DNA from: Armatimonadota bacterium
GTDB lineage: Bacteria > Sysuimicrobiota > Sysuimicrobiia > Sysuimicrobiales > Humicultoraceae
Length of the DNA stretch: 64,000 nucleotides
Reading direction: 5' to 3'
NCBI GenBank assembly: GCA_031081585.1
Contig: JAVHLY010000015.1
Coordinates: 1-64,000 of the forward strand
Shown here in pieces: positions 8,332 to 17,524 of this stretch (its first letter is position 1; every line of letters starts with the position of its first letter). A program made the position numbers and the translations under genes. Below the pieces are notes generated by a model. That model ran no database searches, was not told where the DNA came from, and saw only the letters and a program-made list of their open reading frames with translations.

Positions 8332-10467
8332 TTGAGCGACTGGACGCCCTCTACGACCACGCCCGTCCGCCCGCGGCGGCTGCCGGCCGGCCTCTCCGGC
8401 CTGTGGGACCTGGCGTACAACCTGTGGTGGGCGTGGCATCCGGAGGCTTCCCGCCTCTTCGCGCAGCTCGATCCCGAGTGCTGGGCGCGCTCGCGCCACA
8501 ACCCGGTGGCGGTGCTCCGCGAGGTGGAGGAGGAGCGCCTCCGGGCGGCGGCAGAGGACCCCGCCTTCCAGGCGGCCTGCACCGAGGTCCTGGCGGCGTT
8601 CCAGGCGGCGGTGCGCCCGCCCGCCGTGTCTGCCGGCGACGGCGCGCGCGCGCCCGGTGTCGTCGCCTACGCGTCCGCGGAGTTCGCCCTGGCGCCCTGT
8701 CTGCCCACCTACGCCGGGGGGTTGGGCGTGCTGGCCGGCGACGTGCTCAAGTCCGCCAGCGACCTGGGCCTCCCGGTGGTCGGCGTCACCCTCCTCTACC
8801 GCGAGGGGTACTTCCGGCAGGTCCTCGACGCGGCAGGCCGCCAGCACGAGGCCTACGATCCCGTCGATCCCGGGACGCTGCCGCTGGAGCCCGTCCGCGG
8901 GGCCGACGGGGGGTCCGTCATCGTCACCGTGCCCTTCCCCGGCCGCGAGGTGGCGTTGCAGATCTGGCAGGCGCGGGTGGGGCGGGCCACCCTGCTCCTG
9001 CTCGACGCCGCGCTCCCCCAGAACACGCCCGAGGACCGGCGGATCGCCGCCCGCCTCTACGACGGAGACCAGGAGACCCGTCTCCAGCAGGAGCTGCTGC
9101 TCGGGGTGGGCGGCCACCGCGCCCTGGCCGCGCTGGGCGTCAGGGCGGAGGTCTTCCACCTGAACGAAGGGCACTCCGCCCTGCTCGTCCTGGAGCGGCT
9201 GCGGGCGTGGCGCGAGGTGGGCCTGCCCTTCGAGGAGGCCTGCCGCCGCTCCGCCGCTTCCGTGGTCTTCACCACGCACACGCCGGTGCCCGCCGGCCAC
9301 GACCTCTTCCCGCCCGACCTGGCGCACCGCTACCTGGGGCCGCTGGCCGTCGCGGCGGGGGTGGAGCCGGACGCCCTGGTGGCCCTGGGCCGCGTCGACC
9401 CCGCCGACCCCCGCGAGCCCTTCTCGATGACCGCCCTGGCCATGCGCTGCTCGGCCCGCCGCACGGCGGTGAGCCCGCTGCACGAGGCCGTCACGCGGCG
9501 CATGTGGCGTCGGCTCTGGCCCGAGGTGGGGGAGGCGGAGGTGCCCATCGGGCACGTGACGAACGGCGTCCACCTCGCCTCCTGGGTCGGCCCGGCGATG
9601 GCGCGCCTCTTCGACGCCCACCTGGGGGCGGCGTGGCGCCACCGTCCGCACGACCCCGAGGTGTGGCGGCCGCTGGCGGCGGTGCCCGACGAGGCGCTGT
9701 GGGAGGCCCGGGCCGCACAGCGCCGCGCGCTCGTCGACCTGGTGAACGCCCGTCTGGCCCGCGGCGAGGGCGCCGTCGCCCTACGCCCCCTCGACCCCGA
9801 GACCTTCACGATCGGCTTCGCCCGCCGCTTCGCCACCTACAAGCGCGCCACGCTGCTCCTGCGCGACCCCGAGCGGCTGGCGCGGCTCCTGGGCGACCCC
9901 GCGCGGCCTGTTCAGGTCGTCTTCGCCGGCAAGGCCCACCCGCGCCATGAGGAAGGGAAGGCGCTGGTCCAGGAGGTCGTGGCGCGCGCGCGGGACGAGC
10001 GCTTCCGGGGCCGGGTGGTCTTCCTGGAGGAGTACGACCTGGCCCTGGCCGCGGCGCTGGTGCAGGGCGCCGACCTGTGGCTCAACACGCCGCGGCGTCC
10101 CGAGGAGGCCAGCGGGACCAGCGGCATGAAGGCCGTGGCGAACGGCGCCCTCCACCTGAGCACCCTGGACGGGTGGTGGGAGGAGGCGGTGCGGCTCGTC
10201 CCCGAGGACGCCATCGGCTGGGCCCTGCCGGTCACGGACGGCCTGGGGGTCGAGGAGCAGGACGCGCGCGACGCCGACGCGTTGCTGCGCCTGCTGGAGC
10301 AGGAGGTGGTGCCGCTCTTCTACGACCGCGACGGGGCGCTGCCGCGCCGCTGGCTCGCCCGGGTCAAGACCGCGATCCGCCGGCTCTGCCCGCGCTACAA
10401 CACCCACCGGGTGCTGGAGGAGTACGTGGGCCAGCTCTATGCGCCCGCCGTCCGAGGACGAGCGTGA
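8332..10467 (+). CDS. glgP: Alpha-glucan phosphorylase (GT35)
   Basis: A 711-residue PLP enzyme releasing glucose-1-phosphate from the non-reducing ends of alpha-1,4-glucan. It belongs to the shorter bacterial/archaeal phosphorylase group, recognisable by the N-terminal 'LWDLAYNLWWAWHPEA' and 'LPTYAGGLGVLAGD'. Further conserved blocks are 'HLNEGHSALL', 'TTHTPVPAGHD', 'IGFARRFATYKRA' and 'EEASGTSGMKAVANG', where the lysine carries PLP. The start is TTG 8332, after a GAGAGCGAGG site. It shares the plus strand with glgA and may be one transcript with glycerate kinase and glgA. The next gene converges on it, with 65 bases between stops and no strong terminator. Confidence 0.93.
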   Translation: MSDWTPSTTTPVRPRRLPAGLSGLWDLAYNLWWAWHPEASRLFAQLDPECWARSRHNPVAVLREVEEERLRAAAEDPAFQAACTEVLAAFQAAVRPPAVSAGDGARAPGVVAYASAEFALAPCLPTYAGGLGVLAGDVLKSASDLGLPVVGVTLLYREGYFRQVLDAAGRQHEAYDPVDPGTLPLEPVRGADGGSVIVTVPFPGREVALQIWQARVGRATLLLLDAALPQNTPEDRRIAARLYDGDQETRLQQELLLGVGGHRALAALGVRAEVFHLNEGHSALLVLERLRAWREVGLPFEEACRRSAASVVFTTHTPVPAGHDLFPPDLAHRYLGPLAVAAGVEPDALVALGRVDPADPREPFSMTALAMRCSARRTAVSPLHEAVTRRMWRRLWPEVGEAEVPIGHVTNGVHLASWVGPAMARLFDAHLGAAWRHRPHDPEVWRPLAAVPDEALWEARAAQRRALVDLVNARLARGEGAVALRPLDPETFTIGFARRFATYKRATLLLRDPERLARLLGDPARPVQVVFAGKAHPRHEEGKALVQEVVARARDERFRGRVVFLEEYDLALAAALVQGADLWLNTPRRPEEASGTSGMKAVANGALHLSTLDGWWEEAVRLVPEDAIGWALPVTDGLGVEEQDARDADALLRLLEQEVVPLFYDRDGALPRRWLARVKTAIRRLCPRYNTHRVLEEYVGQLYAPAVRGRA

Positions 10468-10532
10468 AGGACACCGGCCCGGCGCGGCCCGACCTGGAGG
10501 GGGTGACCAGCGCGGGTACGGTGCCCCGCAGG

Positions 10533-11768
10533 TCAGCCGGCACGGCGACCCTGCCGCTCTTCCTCGGCCAGGATCAGCGTGAGCGCTGCATAGGCGAGGG
10601 CCGCATCGTATAACTCGGCGGTCGGGACATGCTCGTCGTCCGCGTGGGCCACCGCCAGGTCTCCTGGGCCGCAGACGATGGTCGGCGTCCCGGCAGCCTG
10701 GAGGAGGGCTGCATCCGTGAAGGCGGGGAGGACGGCGAGGTCCGGTTGGACGCCCCGGACTTCGCCGAGAGCGGCTAGTGCAGCTCCCACGAGAGGGTGA
10801 TTGCGGGGGAGGTCGAGCGGTGGATGCGGGATGCGCTCGAACTCGGGCTCGCGGGCCACCTCCGCCCATCCACACCCGATGGTCTCCTGGATGACGCGCT
10901 CCAGGTCGGCCCGGATGGACTCCGGCGCGTCCCCGGGTAGCCACCGCTTTTCCACCTGAAACACGCACCGGTCGGGGACGGCGTTCCGGCTGATCCCTCC
11001 CTGAATCGTCCCAATGTTCAGGGTGGCCGTCCCGAGCAGGGGGTGGCGCTGTGCGGCCCAGGCATCCCGCAGGCGTTCCTCGATGGCCACAATGACTCGG
11101 GCGGCCTGCACGATGGCGTTCACCCCTCGCTCGGGGGTGCTACCGTGGGCCGCCCGTCCCCGAACCGTTACCCGATAGCGATCGACCCCCTTGTGGGCGG
11201 TGACCACGTGGAGCCGCGTCGGCTCCCCTACGACCGCCGCCCGCGCAGGCGGCCCGGCGCGCACGAGAGCCGCCGTCCCGAGGTTCCCCGTTTCCTCCGC
11301 GGCGACCGCCGTCAGGACCACGGGGCTCAGGGGGCGGAAGCCGGACCGCCGGAGGGCGACCAGTGCGCAGGTCATGGCCGCCAGGCCGCCTTTCATGTCG
11401 GCGGCACCCCGGCCCCACAGGCGTCCGTCCTCGACGACGGCGGCAAAGGGGGGTCGGGTCATCTGGGCCGAGGGAGGTACGGTGTCCATGTGGCCGTTGA
11501 GCAGCAAGAGAGCGGGACCCTCGGCTTCGCCCGGCAACACCGCCAGCAGGTTACGTCGCCCCTGGCCGATTGGCTGCTCTCGGACGGTCAGACCGGCCGC
11601 CTGGCACACGTCCTCGAGGATGCCCGCGATCGACGCCTCCCACCCGGTCTCGGGGCCCCAGCTCGGGGAGGCCACCAGGCGGGCGGCCAGGCGCTCCACC
11701 TCCGCGGGGTCCAGCCGGCCACGGACGTCGTCGAGGTGCAATGTGCCGTAGGCGGCCCTCAGGCTCAT
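10533..11768 (-). CDS. M20 family metallopeptidase (ArgE/DapE/carboxypeptidase type)
   Basis: A 411-residue zinc hydrolase that removes an acyl or amino-acid group from an amide. Metal and catalytic residues are visible: H93-M-D95 in 'LLNGHMDTVP', D124 in 'GRGAADMKGG', E158-E159 in 'AVAAEETGN', plus a later zinc ligand region near 'HADDEHVP'. The dimerisation domain sits around residues 190-290. The start ATG 11768 overlaps the upstream MBL stop by four bases (ATGA), so it is translationally coupled and the last gene of the eight-gene operon starting at the GntR gene. It probably hydrolyses the compound imported by the operon's ABC system, but the substrate is unknown. Confidence 0.88.
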   Translation of the reverse strand: MSLRAAYGTLHLDDVRGRLDPAEVERLAARLVASPSWGPETGWEASIAGILEDVCQAAGLTVREQPIGQGRRNLLAVLPGEAEGPALLLLNGHMDTVPPSAQMTRPPFAAVVEDGRLWGRGAADMKGGLAAMTCALVALRRSGFRPLSPVVLTAVAAEETGNLGTAALVRAGPPARAAVVGEPTRLHVVTAHKGVDRYRVTVRGRAAHGSTPERGVNAIVQAARVIVAIEERLRDAWAAQRHPLLGTATLNIGTIQGGISRNAVPDRCVFQVEKRWLPGDAPESIRADLERVIQETIGCGWAEVAREPEFERIPHPPLDLPRNHPLVGAALAALGEVRGVQPDLAVLPAFTDAALLQAAGTPTIVCGPGDLAVAHADDEHVPTAELYDAALAYAALTLILAEEERQGRRAG

Positions 11769-12538
11769 CTTCGGTAGACCTCCGGGATGACCTTGGGACA
11801 TAAGGCGGCGAAATTCGGCGGCACGGCCAGCTCGCGGAGCGCGGCCACCGCCCGGTCCAGGTGCTCCTGGCCGCAGCGGAGCACGAAGATCCCGTGCCCG
11901 GGCAGCAGGACGTCGACGCCGAGCCCCGCCAGCTTTCCAATGTCGCGTCGGTAGGCGTCGAGACTGCACCCCGGGGTGTTCTGGAGGAGCAGGCTCCCAC
12001 CGTAGAGCACCGCGTCGCCGGAGAAGAGGACGCGCCGCCCGTCCAGGTCTGTCAGGTAGCAGGTGTGGTGGGGCGTGTGGCCCGCCACCTCCAGCGCCTG
12101 CAACCGCACGTCCCCGAAGTCCAGCGTCTCCCCATCGCCCACGCCTCGGTCCACCGTGACGGTGGGGAACACGTAGTCGGACGGGTAGAGGCCGGCACGT
12201 TTCGCCTGCTCGAGGACGGCACTCTGGTCGACGATGCCCTCAACGACCGCGCGCTCCCCGGCGGGCGCCACCAGCCGGCAGCCGGTCCGGTCTTTCCACC
12301 CGCGGGCACCGCCAGCATGGTCGGCGTGGGCGTGGGTAAGGACGACAGTGTGGATCGCCGACGGGTCGAACCCATCGCGCCGCAAGTTGGCCGCGATGAG
12401 CTCCGGTTCCAGGCCGCACCCGGCGTCGACCAGCACCGTCCCTGCGGCTGTTTCGACCGCATAGACACTACAGTCGTACGGGTTGCTGAGACCAAAACGG
12501 CTGCTCCCCACAAGGGCGATCCGGTCGAGGATGCGCAT
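11765..12538 (-). CDS. MBL-fold metallohydrolase
   Basis: A 257-residue metallo-beta-lactamase-fold hydrolase with the motif T-H69-A-H71-A-D73-H74 and later metal ligands in 'GHTPHHT' and 'LPGHG'. It has the general layout of the glyoxalase II/MBL superfamily with no extra domain. I chose ATG 12538, eleven bases past the stop of the previous gene, with GAGGA upstream; an earlier in-frame ATG at 12598 would overlap the oxidase gene by about 50 bases. It overlaps the M20 gene by four bases. In this operon it may cut an ester, thioester or lactone in the imported compound; that role is inferred from position only. Confidence 0.85.
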   Translation of the reverse strand: MRILDRIALVGSSRFGLSNPYDCSVYAVETAAGTVLVDAGCGLEPELIAANLRRDGFDPSAIHTVVLTHAHADHAGGARGWKDRTGCRLVAPAGERAVVEGIVDQSAVLEQAKRAGLYPSDYVFPTVTVDRGVGDGETLDFGDVRLQALEVAGHTPHHTCYLTDLDGRRVLFSGDAVLYGGSLLLQNTPGCSLDAYRRDIGKLAGLGVDVLLPGHGIFVLRCGQEHLDRAVAALRELAVPPNFAALCPKVIPEVYRR

Positions 12539-12549
12539 GTCCCTGTCCT

Positions 12550-13047
12550 CTACGCCCGGTACCGCCGGGCCCACTCGGTCCCGGTCCAGGTCCGCCATCG
12601 CCGGGGCACGATCCGGATCAGGTAGCGGGGACGTCCCATGGTGCGTTCGGCGTACTCGAGCCCACGCTCCCCCATGTAGCGGCGCGCCAACTGCATGGCC
12701 ACTGCGCGCAGGCGGGGATGGTCCCGGGGCGCCACGGGGCCCTCGACGACCTCGGCCGTTCCTTCCACCAGGACGCGGGTGTGCTCGAGGTGGGCGTCGT
12801 CGGCGATGTGCACGGCCACGGCCGGGTGGTGTCGGATGTGCTCGACGTAAGCGGCACGTGCCCGGGCCACCACGTAGAACACCCGTTCGGCCGGATCGAA
12901 CTGATACCAGACCGGCACGACGTAGGGGGTTCCCTGGGGGGTGATGGTGGCCAGACGGGCATTCCAGGGCTCCGCCAAGAAAGCGTCGAGTTCCCTCCGG
13001 CTCAACCCCCCGACCTTGGCCGGCGATACGACCTGTTTGGGCTTCAC
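12550..13047 (-). CDS. Pyridoxamine 5'-phosphate oxidase family (split-barrel flavin) protein
   Basis: A 165-residue split-barrel protein of the PNPOx-like superfamily. It starts with a helix and 'WNARLATITPQGTPYVVPVWYQF', the usual first strands, followed by 'HPAVAVHIAD' and a C-terminal 'RYLIRIVPRRWRTW'. Members bind FMN or F420 and reduce diverse substrates. This one has the short domain without the extra PdxH dimerisation region, so vitamin B6 synthesis is unlikely. It overlaps the stop of the oxidoreductase gene by four bases (ATGA at 13044-13047). In this catabolic operon it is probably a redox step on the imported substrate, or a detoxification protein. Confidence 0.8.
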   Translation of the reverse strand: MKPKQVVSPAKVGGLSRRELDAFLAEPWNARLATITPQGTPYVVPVWYQFDPAERVFYVVARARAAYVEHIRHHPAVAVHIADDAHLEHTRVLVEGTAEVVEGPVAPRDHPRLRAVAMQLARRYMGERGLEYAERTMGRPRYLIRIVPRRWRTWTGTEWARRYRA

Positions 13048-14078
13048 CGCCCCTCCTCGACCTCAGTCAGGCTCCCCGTCTCGGCGGCGGCGACCAGCGC
13101 GGCAGCGACGGCCACCGCGTGCACGTGCTCGTCGAGGGCCGCGGTGCTCGGGGCATGACGTCCTGCCACGCAGGCCGTAAAGTGTTCCAGCTCGGCGCGG
13201 AGGGCGCCGTCGATCCGACCACCGACGGCAGGGACGACCAACGTATCCGGCGCATACGCCCCCTCGTCCGTCCACAGCTCCAGGCCGGCGCCCTCGTCGA
13301 CCCGCCCCAGGCCTCCGCTCCCCACCACCTCCAGGAGTCCGCGCCGGGTGCCGGGCCGCTCGGGCGGAAGCATGGTGCTCGGAAACGCGGCGGGCACGAG
13401 GAAGTGCGTCTCGACGCTGGCCGTTGCGCCCGAGCGCAGCCAGAGCAATGCCGCCAGGGCGGCGGGGCGACCCTCTTCCGGGAGCGGGTGGGCCGCAGCC
13501 GCCACGCGGACGACGCGGGAGCGGGTCAGCCACAGCACCTGGTCGATGTCGTGGATGGCAGCCCGATAGGCCAGGTGGACCGATGTCCGCGTGAGCCACT
13601 CACGGCTGATCCAGCGGATCGCGCGGACGTGGAGCACTGCGCCGAGTCGCCCCGCGTGGACGGCTCCGGCCAGCTGGCGGTGCGGCACGCTGAAGCGGAG
13701 GACGGTCCCCACGTGGACCACCCGGCCTGTCCGGCGGGCCGCCTCCCGCACCGCCCGGGCTTCCAGCAACGAGGGCGCCAGCGGTTTCTCGACCAGGACG
13801 TCCCACCCGCGCTCCATGGCCGCCACCGCCTGCGCGGCGTGCTCCGTCTCGGGGGTGGCCAGGACCACGGCGTCCACTTCCGCCCGCTCCAGCGTCTCCG
13901 CGAACGAGGCGAAGAGCGGCACGTCAGGGAAAGCGACGGCGGCGGCGTGGCGCCGCGCCTCGTCGGGCTCGCACAGGGCAGCGAGGCGCGCGCCAGGGAG
14001 GTCGCGCAATGCCGCTGCATGGAGGCGACCAAAGTGGCCCACCCCCACCACGCCCACGCGCACCACCTCCTCCTTCAT
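13044..14078 (-). CDS. Gfo/Idh/MocA family NAD(P)-dependent oxidoreductase
   Basis: A 344-residue two-domain dehydrogenase. The N-terminal Rossmann fold has 'VGVVGVGHFGRLHAAAL', an NAD(P)-binding glycine motif, and 'VLVEKPLAPS' carries the E-K-P motif of the family. The second, alpha/beta domain begins near residue 125. Family members oxidise sugars, inositols, opines or amino-acid derivatives at a hydroxyl or imino carbon. It lies between the permease genes and the hydrolases of the operon, overlapping both neighbours by four bases, which ties it to breakdown of the imported solute. The exact substrate cannot be read from the sequence. Confidence 0.88.
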   Translation of the reverse strand: MKEEVVRVGVVGVGHFGRLHAAALRDLPGARLAALCEPDEARRHAAAVAFPDVPLFASFAETLERAEVDAVVLATPETEHAAQAVAAMERGWDVLVEKPLAPSLLEARAVREAARRTGRVVHVGTVLRFSVPHRQLAGAVHAGRLGAVLHVRAIRWISREWLTRTSVHLAYRAAIHDIDQVLWLTRSRVVRVAAAAHPLPEEGRPAALAALLWLRSGATASVETHFLVPAAFPSTMLPPERPGTRRGLLEVVGSGGLGRVDEGAGLELWTDEGAYAPDTLVVPAVGGRIDGALRAELEHFTACVAGRHAPSTAALDEHVHAVAVAAALVAAAETGSLTEVEEGR

Positions 14079-14965
14079 GGGCGGAGCCGCGGGTCGAGGT
14101 AGTCACGCAGGGCGTCTCCCACGAGGTTCAGCGCCAGCACCGACAGCATGATGAAGAGCCCGGGGAAGAGCGAGATCCATGGGGAGATCGGCAGGAACTC
14201 CTTTCCCTCGTTGAGGATGGTGCCCCAGGACGGCGTGGGGGGCTGGACGCCCACACCAAGGTAGCTGAGCGCCGACTCGATGAGGATGGCATAGGAGAGG
14301 GAGACGGCCACTTGCACGATCATGGGGGAGAGCACGTTCCGCAGGATGTGGCGCCGCATGATGAGCAGCGGCCCGGCGCCCATCGCCATCGCCGCTTCGA
14401 CGTAGGCGAGGCGTTTCTCCGCGAGCACGCTCGCCCGCATCACCCGGAAGAACAGGGGGGTGTAGACAACGGCGATGGCGATGATGACGGTCGTCGCCCC
14501 GGCCCCGAGGACCGCCGAGATCCCCAGCGCCAGCAGCACCGACGGGAATGCGAAGAAGATGTCCATGACGCGTCCCAAGACCAGGTCGGTGAGGCGCTCC
14601 CAGAATCCGGCCAGGAGCCCGAGGAGGCCGCCGACGAGGGCGGCGATGGTGATAGCGGCGCACGCGATCCCCAGCGAAACCCGAGCGCCGAAAATCACAC
14701 GACTCAGCAGATCGCGCCCGAAGCGGTCCGTCCCGAAGGGGTGCGCGCGAGAAGGCGCCTGGAACATGCGCTCGGCGTCGATGGCGGTGGGGCCGTAGGG
14801 GGCAAACACCGGGGCCAGGAGCGCCACGACCGCCAGCGCGGCGAGCAGGGTCAGGCCAACAGCGAAGAGCGTGTTCCGCCCAAGGTGGCTTGCCCAACGG
14901 GTCAGCGGGCGGGCAGCCACCGCCAGCGCGGGCGAGGGCGGAATGGCGCGGATGGCGCGGGCCAT
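14075..14965 (-). CDS. ABC transporter permease, DppC type
   Basis: A 296-residue inner-membrane permease subunit of the peptide/opine/nickel importer class. Typical pieces are 'HPFGTDRFGRDLLSRVIFGARVSL' (shown by its first residues), 'YVEAAMAMGAG', the EAA-loop region after it that contacts the ATPase, and the C-terminal 'YLGVGVQPPTPSWGTIL' and 'NLVGDALRDYLDPRLR'. About six membrane segments are predicted by eye. The start ATG 14965 shares one base with the stop of the DppB gene. A 9-base tandem repeat (14943-14960) encodes a doubled Arg-Ala-Ile at its N-terminus. It pairs with the DppB-type protein just upstream. Confidence 0.92.
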   Translation of the reverse strand: MARAIRAIPPSPALAVAARPLTRWASHLGRNTLFAVGLTLLAALAVVALLAPVFAPYGPTAIDAERMFQAPSRAHPFGTDRFGRDLLSRVIFGARVSLGIACAAITIAALVGGLLGLLAGFWERLTDLVLGRVMDIFFAFPSVLLALGISAVLGAGATTVIIAIAVVYTPLFFRVMRASVLAEKRLAYVEAAMAMGAGPLLIMRRHILRNVLSPMIVQVAVSLSYAILIESALSYLGVGVQPPTPSWGTILNEGKEFLPISPWISLFPGLFIMLSVLALNLVGDALRDYLDPRLRP

Positions 14966-15879
14966 CACTGGTACTGGATCCGCGGGTCGATGACCGCGTA
15001 GAGGAGATCGACGGTGAAGTTGAGCAGCATGAAGAGCGCTGCGCCCACGAGGATCGTGCCCTGCACGACAGGGTAGTCCCGCTGGAAGATGGCGTCCAGC
15101 AGGAGGCGGCCGACCCCGGGGAGGCTGAAGACGTCCTCGACCACGACAATGCCACCCAGGATGTATCCCATCTGGACTCCAGCCACGGTGATGATGGGGA
15201 TGAGCGCGTTGCGCAAAGCGTGGCGGAGCAGCACGCGCTGAGGCCCAAGGCCCTTCGCCCGAGCGGTGCGGACGTAGTCCTGTCCCAGCACGTCGAGCAT
15301 CGCCGATCGCGTCATTCGGCTGATCATGGCGGCCGTGGCCGTCCCCAGCGTGAGCGCGGGGAGCGCCATGATGCTGAGGTTGCCCAGGGGATCCTGGGTG
15401 AACGGGATCCACTGCAGCGACGGCATCCACTGCAGGTAGACCGAGAAGAGCAGGATGAGCAGCGTTCCCTGCCAGAAGGCGGGTACGGAGAGGCCTAGGG
15501 TCGAGACGATCCGCACGAAGCCGTCCGCTGAGCCCCGTCGGACGGCGCCCACGATCCCGAGCGGGATCCCGATGATCAACGACCAGGCGACGCTCAGGAC
15601 GGCCAACTCCGCCGAGACTGGCAGCCGGGAGAGGATCAGCGCGGCCACAGGCCGATCGCTCCGCCACGAGTGACCGAGGTCTCCGCGAAGCAGTCCCCAC
15701 GCCCATTCGCCGAACTGCACGTACCAGGGGCGGTCAAGCCCGAAGAACACACGGAGGCTGCGGAGCGTCTCCTCGGTGATCAGCGCACTCTGCCCCAGGA
15801 GCTGCTCGACCACCGTGCCGGGGATCAGCCGCATCAGCCCGAAGACGATGAGGCTGACCCCCAGCAGCGTGGCCAGCAT
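14965..15879 (-). CDS. ABC transporter permease, DppB type
   Basis: A permease subunit of 304 residues from ATG 15879, homologous to DppB/OppB. It has the N-terminal segment 'GVSLIVFGLMRLIPG', the periplasmic 'LGLDRPW'-like region, 'DYVRTARAKGLGPQRVLLRHALRNALIP' (EAA loop, begun here in part) and the C-terminal 'LYAVIDPRIQY'. In-frame codons upstream of this ATG read L-R-A-Y-V-L-R-R-L-L-A, exactly the usual start of this family, but offer no ATG, GTG or TTG before a stop, only a CTG at 15912. Either translation starts at CTG or the protein has a shortened N-terminus. It follows the binding-protein gene by about 40 bases. Confidence 0.9.
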   Translation of the reverse strand: MLATLLGVSLIVFGLMRLIPGTVVEQLLGQSALITEETLRSLRVFFGLDRPWYVQFGEWAWGLLRGDLGHSWRSDRPVAALILSRLPVSAELAVLSVAWSLIIGIPLGIVGAVRRGSADGFVRIVSTLGLSVPAFWQGTLLILLFSVYLQWMPSLQWIPFTQDPLGNLSIMALPALTLGTATAAMISRMTRSAMLDVLGQDYVRTARAKGLGPQRVLLRHALRNALIPIITVAGVQMGYILGGIVVVEDVFSLPGVGRLLLDAIFQRDYPVVQGTILVGAALFMLLNFTVDLLYAVIDPRIQYQ

Positions 15880-15919
15880 CGCCAGGAGTCGCCGGAGAAC
15901 GTACGCCCGCAGCGCCTAC

Positions 15920-17524
15920 CTACTCCTCGATCCAGACGAACCGCAGCCCGTACAGGAAGCCCGTCGGGTACGGACGAAATCCTTGAATTTTTCGGTTCAA
16001 GCTGTACAGCAGATGAGGGGCGTAGAGCGGAACGCTGATGGGGTCATCCGCCAGCATCGTCTGCACCCGGTCGTAGATGGCCTTCCGGCGGTTCCGGTCG
16101 AGGGTACGACGTCCCTCATCCAGCAGTCGGTCCACCTCGGGGTTCCCCCAGCGCCGGAAGTCCACCCCCTGCGGGGGCTGTCGGTAGTGGCGGTAGAAGG
16201 CCTGGTCGGGATCCACGAACCCGCCCCACTCGTTCACCGTCGACGGGGATTGGCGGGCGATCCAGTCCTTGATCCAGACGCCGATGTCGACCGTCTCCAC
16301 CTTGACCTCGAAGCCAGCCTCTCTGAGGTTGTCGGCGATGACCTGGATGGAGGCGGCGAGGGAGGGGAAGCCGACGATGTTCCGGATCGTCAGCGGCACG
16401 GGCGGCCGCAGCCCCGCGCGCTGCAGCAGCTCCCGCGCCCGGGCGACGTCGCGCTTCTGGTTGGGGAGGCGATCCACCGGCATGGCCCAGAAGGTCATGG
16501 CGGGTGGGAGGACGCCCAGCCGCTGCCCCAGCCCGTTGCCCGCGATGCGCAGGACGGCGTCCCGGTCGATGGCCAGCGCCACCGCGCGCCGCACGTCGGG
16601 GTTCTTCGTCGGCTCCATGTCTCCCGCCAGGTCGAGGACCACCCACCGGATCCCGGGTGCCTGGATGTTGTTCAACGCCCGCAAGTGCCGGACGAGCTGG
16701 AAGTTGGCGCCACTCTCGAACTGCACCATGTCGATCTGGCCGGCGCGGAGTCCGGCCACCAGCGAGGACTCGTCCGGGATCGCCTGAAACGTGATGCCAT
16801 CGAGGTAGGGCCTCCCGCGGTCCCAGTAGTCGTCGAACCGCCGCAGGACGAGACGTCGATTGGGCTCGAACCCCTCGACCCGGAATGGGCCGGTCCCGAC
16901 GGCCGCCTGCTGGAGTTCCCGGCCAGTGCGAACGGCGTCCTTAGGGATGACCGCGTTGTACTTCCCGGCCAGGTTGATGAGAAACGTCGCGTTCGGCTCG
17001 TGGAGGGTGAAGCGGAGGGTGTAGCGGTCGACCACGTCGATGGACCGGATCATGATCAGATCCCCACGCCCGCCCGAGCCGGTCTTCGGGTCGAGGACCC
17101 GTTCGTAGCTGTACTTCACATCCTCGGCGTCCATCTCCTTGCCGTTATGGAACTTGACCCCGCGCCGGAGATGGAAGATGTACTCCGTTGGGGAGCGCTC
17201 CTCCCAGCGTTCGGCCAGCATGGGCCGGGGGACCAAGTCGAAGTCCACCCAGGTGAGCGTCTCGTAGAAGAGCGGCTTACGCCGCTGGTAGATGTCGGCC
17301 CCCTCCAGGTGGGGCTCGATGCTGGCCGGGAGGGCCGCGCTCCCGAAGGTGATCTGCCCCCCCCGGCGCGGCGTGGCCCCGGGAGCCGCCGCCGCCGTCC
17401 AGAGGTGCCGCGGGACCCCGAGTCCGGTGACCGCAAGCCCTACCCCGACGCCTCCCGCGGCCTTCAGGAACTCCCGCCGGGTCACCCCCATCCGGTCACG
17501 TGCGTAGCTGTCGTCGCTACCCAT
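15920..17524 (-). CDS. ABC transporter substrate-binding protein, family 5
   Basis: A 534-residue exported binding protein for a peptide, opine or similar organic solute. The N-terminus has a twin-arginine signal (T-R-R-E-F-L-K followed by a hydrophobic stretch), so it is exported folded. The family 5 hallmarks are 'RRGVKFHNGKEMDAEDVKYSYERV' (in part), 'VGTGPFRVEGFEPNRRLVL' and 'DRDAVLRIAGNGLG'. It overlaps the GntR gene end by eight bases and precedes the two permease genes. The importer has no ATPase gene in the window, so it must borrow DppD/DppF-type subunits encoded elsewhere. Confidence 0.93.
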   Translation of the reverse strand: MGSDDSYARDRMGVTRREFLKAAGGVGVGLAVTGLGVPRHLWTAAAAPGATPRRGGQITFGSAALPASIEPHLEGADIYQRRKPLFYETLTWVDFDLVPRPMLAERWEERSPTEYIFHLRRGVKFHNGKEMDAEDVKYSYERVLDPKTGSGGRGDLIMIRSIDVVDRYTLRFTLHEPNATFLINLAGKYNAVIPKDAVRTGRELQQAAVGTGPFRVEGFEPNRRLVLRRFDDYWDRGRPYLDGITFQAIPDESSLVAGLRAGQIDMVQFESGANFQLVRHLRALNNIQAPGIRWVVLDLAGDMEPTKNPDVRRAVALAIDRDAVLRIAGNGLGQRLGVLPPAMTFWAMPVDRLPNQKRDVARARELLQRAGLRPPVPLTIRNIVGFPSLAASIQVIADNLREAGFEVKVETVDIGVWIKDWIARQSPSTVNEWGGFVDPDQAFYRHYRQPPQGVDFRRWGNPEVDRLLDEGRRTLDRNRRKAIYDRVQTMLADDPISVPLYAPHLLYSLNRKIQGFRPYPTGFLYGLRFVWIEE

